A stretch of DNA of 58,057 nucleotides, from the IMG/VR virus record IMGVR_UViG_3300030103_002567, positions 1 to 58,057 of that record; one strand, 5' to 3'. The notes under the pieces were generated by a model, which did not search any database, was not told the DNA's origin, and saw only the letters and a list, made by a program, of their open reading frames with translations. Within the stretch, counting starts at the first letter, position 1, and each line of letters begins with the position of its first letter. This stretch comes from a virus. Positions 31,745 through 42,800 of the stretch are shown piece after piece. The translations under genes and the position numbers were made by a program.

Positions 31745-33876
31745 TGTCATATTACGGATATAAAAGAGGTACTACGCCAAGAGTAGACTATGGTGCGCTA
31801 GCTCAGCAGTTTAGCCTAGGGCTAATGCAGGAGAAAGCAAATAGAGACCAGCAGAAAGCTGACATTGCTAAGGCTCAGCGCAAGGAGTACGCCAACCTAG
31901 AGAGTAAATACTTAGGCCCTGAGCGTAGTTTGAATCAAGACATGATTAACGTGACTGAGCAGGCTAAGCAGGCATACCTTCAAAGTGTTCGCCTTATGCG
32001 TAGAGGGCTTATATCACCAAGTAATGCCAGAGTGGGTCAGCAAAGGCTAACAGACTCGTTTAAGCTTTTCGGTCAGAACTTCAAAATGAGAGCCGAGGAG
32101 TACGAGGAGATGGTTGTCAATAGAGAGGGAAGTATCAGCGATGACGTGATTCAAAATGAAAAGTTTCAGTTTGGAGACTCTAGGAAGTGGGTTCCTGTTG
32201 TCGATGGCTCTGACCTTACGAATATGCGAGTCGTACTTGCAAAGAGAGATGAAAATGGCAACCCAATACCTGGAACAGCCGTTGACATGGCATGGATGAA
32301 CAATCTAGGGAAAGACAAGCACGATGCGTTTGATATAGCAGAGGCAGCAGGGAAGATAGGAGAGTTATCTAGCACTATAAAGTCAATAAAAGAAAGCACA
32401 GCTATTCAAGTAACTGGCGGAGCGCAAGTGGTTATAACGTCTGAGGACTACTATAAGGTCGGAACAGATGTCAATGTATTTTTTGACGCTTATGAAAGCG
32501 CACTGAAAAATGAGCCAGGAGGGTTTGCGGCTCTTGAGGAGATAAGCCCAGACTTTTCAAACGGAACAGATTCATTAAGCACAGAGGCTATAGCATATTA
32601 CACTATGTACAAGGCCATAGAGGGCAAGTTCACTGAGTATGACGACAGAGATGTATCTCACATACTGGCTAATATTTCTGGCCTAAATTACACAGCCAAT
32701 ATGGACGTTTTTGACTCTAGAGATGAGGCTCAAGCGGCTTATGATGAGATGGCTAAAACAGATGAGACCCAAGCAGAAATTGAAAAGCTTGAGGCTGAGA
32801 TAGAGGAAAAAAGACAAGCCTCAAGAGCAGCACCATTCTTAGGAGCTGGCGTAGACATTTTGCAAAAAAGGTTAGATGGCTTAAGAGACGGTAGCATAAT
32901 GTTGCAAGACGCATTAGTCACTGAAATACAATATTACTACGACGACAAGGGCGATGTTCAGCCGCTTATCACCGACGACATGAAAGACATCGCCAAGATA
33001 GATTTCATTCAAAGAACTCAGGGTACAAAAAACTGGGTTCAGAGCGGAACTAAATTTATTAAGCCTAGTACCCGTGGTGGTAGCAGTAACCAAATATCAA
33101 CAAACATCCCAATGTTTACACACTGGGCGAACGCTCACCTAGGAACAACTCAGCAAATCACTGAAAGGGGGTTAAGTGGCCTTGGGTTAAACCTTAATGT
33201 AAATACGGCAAGAAGAGGTACTGATGGTACATTAACTCTAGGAGGCAAGGACTACGGTTACATATCAGGAACTGTTGAAGAGTTGACAGATATTATTATT
33301 GGAGAAATGAAGGCTGCTAAGCAGCTTACTCAAGGAGCAACAGATGATTGGGACAACGACGAGCCTGGTGTAAGAGAAAGATATCGACGTGTTATTAGGC
33401 AGGGGTTAGCTGATGGGACATTTAGCACTGACTTATCTAACTTAAATAGCTACTCTATTCAGCCTGCTGGCACAACTACGTCAGCTGTAGGCTCAGGAGG
33501 GGTTGGCGTTAGCACTAATCTCGTTGCATATGGCGGACCTTTCTCAAGTCAAGTTGGCTATATTGGGGCGTTTGCTGACATAGTCTCAGCCACAAGTCCT
33601 AATAATACTGCCAGAGCGACTCTTCAAAACCAGATTGAAAAATTTGGAGGCAACTTATTGCAGTGGGCAAATGGCGAAACAGGAACTATAAATTCATCTG
33701 GGCGCAGCATCGCTAACACAATAAAGTCTCAAACTAGCGTTCAATACGCAAGCGGTGGAGACATACTAGTAGTAAGAATTGGTGGGGACTCAATTCAGTT
33801 GAGAACGGATGATGCTAACCAAATGAAAGATGATTTCGAAGACTTTATGAATGGTGTTTTATCTAGAATACAATGA
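31744..33876 (+). CDS. Internal virion (ejection) protein, 710 aa
   Basis: Starts MSYYGYKRGTTPRVDYGALA, then Lys/Gln/Ala-rich helices. Coiled-coil-like segment EIEKLEAEIEEKRQASRAA near 345-363. The second half is strand-containing, ending DDFEDFMNGVLSRIQ. Equivalent by order and size to T7 gp15. It overlaps the giant protein by 4 nt (ATGA). No transglycosylase motif seen. Confidence 0.72.
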   Translation: MSYYGYKRGTTPRVDYGALAQQFSLGLMQEKANRDQQKADIAKAQRKEYANLESKYLGPERSLNQDMINVTEQAKQAYLQSVRLMRRGLISPSNARVGQQRLTDSFKLFGQNFKMRAEEYEEMVVNREGSISDDVIQNEKFQFGDSRKWVPVVDGSDLTNMRVVLAKRDENGNPIPGTAVDMAWMNNLGKDKHDAFDIAEAAGKIGELSSTIKSIKESTAIQVTGGAQVVITSEDYYKVGTDVNVFFDAYESALKNEPGGFAALEEISPDFSNGTDSLSTEAIAYYTMYKAIEGKFTEYDDRDVSHILANISGLNYTANMDVFDSRDEAQAAYDEMAKTDETQAEIEKLEAEIEEKRQASRAAPFLGAGVDILQKRLDGLRDGSIMLQDALVTEIQYYYDDKGDVQPLITDDMKDIAKIDFIQRTQGTKNWVQSGTKFIKPSTRGGSSNQISTNIPMFTHWANAHLGTTQQITERGLSGLGLNLNVNTARRGTDGTLTLGGKDYGYISGTVEELTDIIIGEMKAAKQLTQGATDDWDNDEPGVRERYRRVIRQGLADGTFSTDLSNLNSYSIQPAGTTTSAVGSGGVGVSTNLVAYGGPFSSQVGYIGAFADIVSATSPNNTARATLQNQIEKFGGNLLQWANGETGTINSSGRSIANTIKSQTSVQYASGGDILVVRIGGDSIQLRTDDANQMKDDFEDFMNGVLSRIQ

Positions 33877-36800
33877 TAGAAAAGAACTCAATATTTGAAA
33901 ATGAAATGTTCCCTGGGGATGATGTTGTGCCTGGTGATGAAACCACAGGAGGGGAAACAGGGGGTGAAGTAAATATTTCTGTAGCAATGGAGTCGGTAGC
34001 TCCTATGGGGCGAGTTGGCTTGCCTAACGATATATCTGGGCTACCAGACTCAAGTAAACTAATACTTGTTGGTGAGCAGATTCCATTCTATGACGGAGAG
34101 CTGGCCAAAAATCTCATATTTGGGAACGTAGGCTTAGAAGACTTAACAAGTAGAGATGTTAATATATCAGTAGCCACAGAGGAGGGTCTACTTTCGGGTG
34201 AAACTAAAGACATAAAAATACCCGCCAGTGAATGGGGTCCTACAATGCAGACCACTATCAATGCCGCTTCTGAAGCAACGGGAATACCTGTGGGTGTTTT
34301 CACAAGAAATTTAGGGCTAGAGGGGGGAGCTAAATCAGCAACTACTGAGGGTGTAAATGTAATGACATACAACAAGGATGACATCAATTCTATGTACGTG
34401 TCGTTGCCAGACCCTATCACTGCAACAATAGCGGCTCAAAATGCCAATAACCTGATTCAAACTTCTTTTGGAGAAGGTCAGGAGTTCAAGGTATACCCTT
34501 CCGTATCAAGGGGGTTTAGCGGAGAGCAGATAATGTCAAAAACATCTGAAGAGATGTTCAACGACCTTTACACCTTTATGCCATTCATGCCAAACAATCA
34601 GAAGCAGGAGGTGATAGATATGTTTTTGCAGGCTTCAGACACTGACAAGATAACCATATATAAAGAGCTATTTAGTCTGGAGTCATATAGCGAGACTACA
34701 GACATGTATGAGAGTCTTGACGACTTTGCTTATCCACTTCACAGCGCTGTTGTCGAAGCGGGTGTAAGGTTTGACCAGCAAATGTCTACCGAGCTAAACA
34801 CCATGAAGGGGGCAATAGAAAAGGGCCTTCCAGTAAATGAGAAAAGCCTATTGTACAACATATATGGCATGTACGATTTTGAGCCCATTCTCCCTCCCGA
34901 CCAAGTATCTCAAGGGCTAGACCCTGAGAGTGCAGGGTATCCTACTCAGCCCATGCTTATTCCAGACCAAGAGGCGGGAACTACCCCTACTGGGCAACCT
35001 GGGCAGGTAACTAAGGAGGAGGTGAAGGAAATGGTTGTTAGACCAGAATCTGCTCAAGAGCAAGGTTCGGGCACCCCATCTTTTTTACCTAAAGACCTCA
35101 ATGGGTATTCGATAGATGAGGTTGAATATATGAAGGCCAGAAGGGAGTTCATATCTGACTTTCTTACTCCAATGTACGGAGAGCAGTGGAGGAAAGCATT
35201 TAACAATGAGACTAAGACAATGACCGCTTTGGCTCAGTTAGATAAAGATGCAAAGGCTTCTGGTAAAACAAGAGAAGAGGTTCTTAATGAGTATGTTGGC
35301 TTTGTTCTACCAAGCATAGACCCTGAGCAATTTGGTGATGGGAAGTCTGCAATTCCAAGTTTCAATGTGCCTGGCTTAAAAAGCTATAGCCCTTCTAGAG
35401 AGTACTATTTAAGAAATCTAGATGAAGGTGTGATTCAGGACCTTAGAAAAAACATGAACATGTACCAAACCTTAGTAACATCTGAGGGGGGTATATTCAG
35501 AAAGAGAGACCTATCAACTGACGAGGCTTATGAATTAGCCAAGTCAACCACAGCGGGGATACAGGGTTTTGATATAAATGAAGATGGAGTAGTTGAAGAC
35601 AGTGAGATAAGAGTAGCGATATCATCCTACCAAGATGCTTATGTCAGTGAGCTAAACTACTTAAAGTTTCAAATAGAGAACAACACCAACTTAGCGATAG
35701 CATCGGTTGTCATGACTGATAACGTAGACCTGGTTGACAAGGGGCTTTTAGTACCGTTGGAAGTTGGGGGTGTTAAGTACAATGTAACTCCAAGGCAATT
35801 GCAGATGTTTGGCTACTTTAGTCAGCAAGCAGACAATTACTCAAAAAGACTATTAACGATAGGAGATGTTCCTGGTGGGAACATTATGACCGACCTAATG
35901 AATATCAGGTACAAAGACCAGATGGCGTTGGACGAATGGGCAAGAGAGAACCCTGCCTTAGCTTTATTTTCTTTTGCTATGGAGGGTATTACGGCAGGCT
36001 CGTTTGGAACTGTAGGGGGCGCTATGTCAGCAATGAATAGTGGAACGGCTCTACTTGTTGATGTATTAGACTTTTTAACTCTTGACAATATTGACGGGCT
36101 TGAAGGTCTGCGTAATAGCCTTTACGCTGACGCGAAGGGGTTTGCTGACCTTAGTAAAAGAGAGGCTGAGGCAACTCCTTACCAGGGCATGGGTAAATAC
36201 ATGACTAATTATTTCGGGCAATATGCGGCACTAACAGACAAAGCTGGTAATGACCTAGGACTTGTTGTGGATAGTAGAGGGTATTTAGTGGATGCCGAAA
36301 CAGCAGCTGAATGGAGGAATCAATTTAGCGATGAGCAGTACAAGGAGATTTTATCTACTTCTGAGTATGAGAGGTCTGCGGTAGGTATATTCACTACAGG
36401 CCTTAGAACAGGTACAGAAATAGCAATGGCTATTGGCATACCTACAGCAACGTATCCTATAATATTTAGCCAGTCCTACGGAAGAACATATGGTGAGCTT
36501 ATTGACATGGGTGTAACTGAGAATGCCGCAGCCGCTACAGCAATATTTACCTCTCTTCTTACGGTGGGTAGTGCCAAAGTGTTAGGGGTTGAGGGTCTCA
36601 TAAAAGGAGACAATTTAATTGCCAAAGGGGTGCAAAAAGTATTAGGCCAATATGGTGACGATGTCATAGCTAACATCAACAGGCTTGATGCTAAAACAAT
36701 AGCAGGAATAAGCACAGAAATAATGGCTCACTATGGTATAAGCGTTACTGCTGAAACTACACAGGAGCTTTTTGACCAAATACAAAAGAATTTTGCTAAG

Positions 36801-39800
36801 TTCTTACTGACTGGAGAGGGAGATATTTTAGTAGATTCAGAGCAAGCGCTTGACATTACAATCCTATCCACCATTTTTGGCGCAGGGGGTGCTAAATTAA
36901 CGCAACCAGACAGGAGTAATGTATTCTATGATTACTTTGTGTCTTTGGCTAAAACACCCAACAAGCTGCAGTCGTTACTAGAAAGAGGGGTTCAAGAAGG
37001 GAGTATAACTCAAGAGCAGGCAAATGTCGCCATGATTGATGCCGAGAATGTTATTAAGTCAGGCAAGGGACTTGAGTTTGTTCAGACAGATGTTAGATAT
37101 GAGCTTATTCTTTCTCAGATGCAGATTAACAATGATATGGCTGAAGTGGCTAAGATGGAAGACTCTGAGCTGAAAAATGAAAAGATGGCTGAGCTTGAAC
37201 AAGCTCAAGAGAATCTTAACGAAAGAAAAGCGGATGCTTTAGAGTATAACACTCTAAGAGAGTACACTTTTGACGACCCTAGCATCTTGCCGTCTACTAT
37301 TTCTGACCGTGCCACAAAGGTGAACGAGGACGGGTCTGTAACAGTGGTGGCCACCTTAGCAGAGATATTCTTTAATCAAGGCAACCAAATAAACTTAACT
37401 GTTAAGTCTCCTAGACAAAGTGATATGGAGATTGCAGAAGGAGCTGAAGCTGCTCGTTCGTATACTGCAAGAAGCAGTACAGGTGCTAAAATTGAGGTTG
37501 AGGGTGGTAACGCCAAGGTGACTGTTCAGGAGAGCCTAAGAGTAGAGGGTGGTGCAATAGTTGATGTGTACAACAAGGATGATAAACTAATATTTACGGT
37601 CAAGGCTGATGCTGATGGGGTGGCGAACATTCCTCTGGAGACGCTTAATGACGGGTCATATTCTGTTCGTGTTGTTGGACAATACGACCTAGACCTTAAA
37701 ATTCTTGAAGATATAGCTGAGGATGTTAAAACCGATGTTGTGCCTCAAGGTAAAACAGAGGCTCAAATAGCGTCAGACTATCAGGCTGCATCGAATCAAA
37801 GAGCTGTTGATATGGCATCTGCCACAGGAGTGCCTGTAGTGGAGCTTACCGATGCGGAGTACAATACTATAGTTCCAGCTATGATGGCTGAGCAGGGAGT
37901 AGATGCTCCTACAAAATACAAGCCAGAAGAGACATCTGCTATGGTTATAGGTGGGACAATATATATCAATGAAAATAAGCTCCCTTCAATGCCTACAGCA
38001 AGACTGATGGAGGAGTTTGCTCACTATGCTTTGACAACTGGTAATGCTTTGACGGGGGCCGATGGCAATCCCGTGAGTGTGAATTTTGATGGTCTGATTG
38101 ATATTCTTAGCGGAGACCCTGCGTTTGATAATATAATGTCACCAGAAAATGTTCAGCGAATTCAAGAGCTGTATGACGAGGGTAATGTTTCTAGTGAAAC
38201 AATAGCTGCATTTTTAGGAGACCTAGCGACATCTTTTGAGACGCTTAGCACAGAGACAAAGTCAACAGTCTTTAGTAAGCTTATAAAACCATTTAGGGAT
38301 TTAGTATCTCCTAATACCACCACTGTGGGAGTGGATGGGAGTATAGAAATTAAGGACGACTCAGCTATCCCTATAAGAACTGATGAAGACATAAAAGGCG
38401 CTATTCAGAATATAGCAGACATGATAAGCAATGGTGGCATTATACCAGCTGCTGATTTTGCTGCAGAGACGCTACCGACTACAGAAGGGACAGGCCCTCA
38501 GGCTGATGCCAGTATCGACAATACAGGAAGGCTTAACAATGAGATAAACCAAGGTAGAATCAATTCTGAAAACATAGATGAGATTCAGAATGCACTATCT
38601 GAAGACTTAAGAGATAGCAGTGATTTAACTACTCTTAGAGAGAATTTCGCAGCTGATGCCCTAAGAGACCCTGCAAATGTTGACACATACTTCGAGGCAT
38701 ATAAAGAAAGCAAGGCAGGGATTGAGGCGGAGCAAGATGCTGTCGCTACCCCTGAAGAAAGAGCAGAGGCTTCAAGGAACGCAGACATAGCTCTGGCTAA
38801 TCTTAAGGATGGCAATGTTCAGGGGGCAATCGAGGCCGCCAACGAGGCTCTAGATTTAAACCCCAATAGTGCCAATGGACAGGCGATGCTAGATATTGGT
38901 ACAGCTGCTGTCATAAGGGATATGCAAGACAACGGAGCTAGCAACAGTGAGATAGCAGAAGAGCTTTCAAATCCAAAGTATGACAGGTCAGACGTTGCTA
39001 AAAGAGCGATAGATGAAATGTCTGGTAAAGCATCCGATACGACTCCTCAGGATACTGACCAAGAGGCAATGCCTGAGCAGGAGCCTCAACAACCTGAGCA
39101 GGACCCTGAACAGTTTGAGGAGACTCCTGAACCAGCAGGCGATGTTTCTGTGCTTAGAACTAGAGAGTTGCTAGCCCAGCTAAACAACCCTGAGTTCTTG
39201 GATAATATATCTAATCCTATTACAAAGCAGTTTTTGATGGATGTCATAAGGGACTTCACTAATGTTCCAAATGATAAGCTAGCTCAGATGGGAGAACAAA
39301 GAATGGCTGAGCTAAACGGAGCACTTGCTCAAGCACTAGATGGGGATTTCCACCCTATATACGGCACACACATATCATCTATGGCATTTATAAGTGCTAA
39401 GCAGATAGAGTCTGTAGTTGATAATCTTCCTAAGCTTACTGCCGACAAGTTGCTTCTTGTAAGAACAGAGCTTGCGACCCTTGTATCGTCAACTACTAAG
39501 CAGATAATGGGCGCGAACGATGCCAATCAGATGCTAGACAAGATGAGGCGAATGCGTGCTACATTGATTGATATAGCTGTTGGTAACGGAGGCAAGACAG
39601 ACTTCAAAGATGCGTTCATCCAGCCTTTTATAACGAGCACCTCAAAATTCTTAGAGAACTACTACAGAATGAGAGACGATGCTGAGGCGGCTATGAAGCC
39701 TATCTTAAGACGCAAAGGGGCTTGGAGTCTTTTATCTAGCAACAAAGAGGTAATGTCAAGAATGAGAATTATGCTTTCTCTTCTTCAGCAAGAATACTTG

Positions 39801-42800
39801 GCAAACCCAGAATCAAAACAAGTTGCAACAGCACTTGAGTATGTTGAGTCTACTATAGAAAACTTCGGAGATAACGCTAGGTTAAACAAACACGACTTGA
39901 GACTTCTGCAGAAGTTAAGAGATGAGCTCAAGACAACAGAAAACAGGACAGGGGTGTTTGATACTGATGCCACTTTTGAGCAACAGCTTTCAGAATTCCT
40001 GAACAAAAAAGAGATGGAGGCTTTCCTTGGAATGTCTGAGCAGTTCAATAAGCTTGGCGACTATCATGACTTCATCAGTACGGTTATTGAGGGTGAAGCG
40101 CCAGGCGGATTTGTTTCTTATGTTCATCACAGTGCTTTGATTAACCCTAAGCCTGAGCTAAGTAACGATGCTTCTGGCAGGATGCAGGAGATTTATAACA
40201 ACTCTGCGCCTAAGCAAGCTAAGGCAGAGATGGAAAGAACCGAGGGAACGCCTAGTTTAATATTTGACCCGCTATACTCTTTTGGGGTGGCATCAAAAGA
40301 ATTGGCAGCCTATGCATTTATGCATTCTGCTGTAGAAAGAAACAACCAAATACAAAATCAGTTCAACAAAGATGGGTATGGAACTGATGGTATTATTCGC
40401 TCCGTCAAGCAGTATATGAATTCATATGTCAATACTGTTCTTAACAAGGTGTCAGCCGCTGACATGACTACTGGCCCACTATCTAATCTGAAAGCCATAG
40501 CATACAGAGGAGCACTAACAAACGTTAATAGGGGGGCTGACTTTGTAGGTAACGCTGCCCTCGGACTTATTTATGCCGACGTTGCGTTAAGTGGCGCTAG
40601 GCATCATGCAGTAATTAGGTCCTCAAATGGCATGAGCATGGAGAACGTATTGCTGAACATACAGTCTGGTATGATGGAGAGGTTGCTAGGTAGAACAAGT
40701 ACAGGTACTACAAGGGGGCAATACGGAAATAAGCTTTCTAATGACATTTTGAATGCTCAGTCTGGATATAGAAACATTATGGAGACTATCCTAAAGATTG
40801 GGACTTCTCCTCTTAGAATAGGTTCAGACGTAATAGGAAAGGTAGCTGACAGGATTATTACCGCTCCAGAGGACTCAATGAAGTATAGCTTATACCTTGG
40901 GTCTTTTGCTAAGGAGTTTAAAAAGCTTACTGGGGAATCACCAGATTTTGCTAGAATATCTGCAAACGACACGGAGTACATGACCGAGTACGCCAGCGCC
41001 ATTGAGCAGTCTAGATTAGCGGCTGATGAATTCGGAACTGCATTCATGACTAATATCACATCAATGGCAGACCTCCGATTAAGAACATCTGCTATAGATG
41101 AGACATTAAAGAATGGAGGTCCGTTGGCTCAGGCTTACGCTAAGATGGCAGACAGTGAAGCATTCAGAGGGATTATGTATGTGTTTAGCTCATTCCAAAT
41201 GAATGATGCTGACACTCAAAGGAAAGCTCTTTCAGATATGGTGAGAGATGGTAAGGTGAGTCCATTCGATGCTGCAAGATTATATGCAGCTGTGCACGGA
41301 AGACAAATAGCTTACTACTCATCAATACCGTTTTTCCAGTCAATGTTGAGAGACCTATATGATGATGAGGATAGAATCCCTAGTCGTGATGAGGTCTTAG
41401 GGATTGGTCCAGGTGGTGGAGATAGATACTGGTGGAGAAGCGGAGACCTTGATGTCTACTATGACGAAGCAAAGAATGGGCTTGAAAGAGGACTGTTTAG
41501 CTCTTTAGGTATATTTGATGCCAACGGGCTTACTGCTCAATTTGGTAGCTTGGCCTATGAGAAGACCATGGGGTGGATGGGATTCGGAGATGTAGAGACG
41601 GGTCTTGAATATACTGATAGACTTGGATACGCAAATCAAATATTAAGGTCAATGATGTTTGATGGAGCTGGTAATGAGTTCAAGAATACAGGAGACTTTT
41701 TCACGTCAGCCGTATCCTTGATGTCTGGCCCATACGGATACTTTACAAATATGATGACTCAAGGGATAGATGCTTACTATCATATAAAAGAAATTGGCAA
41801 GAATAGAGATGTAAGTGATGCTCAGCAAAACAGAGACCTAGAGATGTACACTAGGCAGCTTAATCAAGCTACGGCATTTTTCTCAGGCGGCATTGTTGAA
41901 TATGATACTCCTGAGGGCGGATACAAGGCTGAGTTTTCATTCGGTAACCCGTTCGATATAAGCAATGGATACATAGGATTCCCTGGTGGCATAACTCTTT
42001 TTAATACCAACCAGAGACAATACTTTAGAGACCTAACGTCTCAGGAGTTCTACGAACAGTACGACTATCAACAAGACTTTGTATCAAATCTTTATCGTTT
42101 TCAAAACACGCTCAATGATGAGCCAGTAATTAGCTACAGGGAACAGATTAAAAGAGATTACGCTGATGAGAGCCAAGCCATGGGGAAAACAACCATAACT
42201 AGAGGGTACTTGGTTGACGATAATATAGACTACAGATATACTTCAGAAATAAAGCTAGACCCCGAAGTTTATGATGAAGAGGCGGCAATAGCTTTTGCTG
42301 AAAGAGAAGGTGCTGTTTGGAATGCAGAATCGTACTCTTTATATACCAAATCAAAAGCTCAAAGTAAAGAGTTAAGGGATGCTATTAAAAATAACTATGT
42401 TCAAGAGCTACCACCACCCAAAACAAAAGGTGCTCACTGGTATGATATTGTTGAGGGAAGATGGTCGGGCCAAAACGGAGTGGCTGTTCAAAGAAACCTT
42501 GCTTTTAACGAGAACAAATCGAACATCGTAAACGCTGATGGCTCAACTAGGGAAGGGGTGTACTATAGGGAATATATTCAGCCGTTTGCCGACGTGGCAT
42601 ATACCCACTTTGCTCCAGCTCAGACTTATATAGTTAACGGCCCGCACGGAGGAGTTCCTGAAGACTCAAAGGGAAATCCCATACTTACTCAAAGAAGCTC
42701 TTATGCTGCCACTGTGCCAGTATACTTTACTTACGAGCAGCTTAACGCACTGAAGCTAGAGGAGTGGAACTTCTACAATGAACTAGACGGCAGATACACT

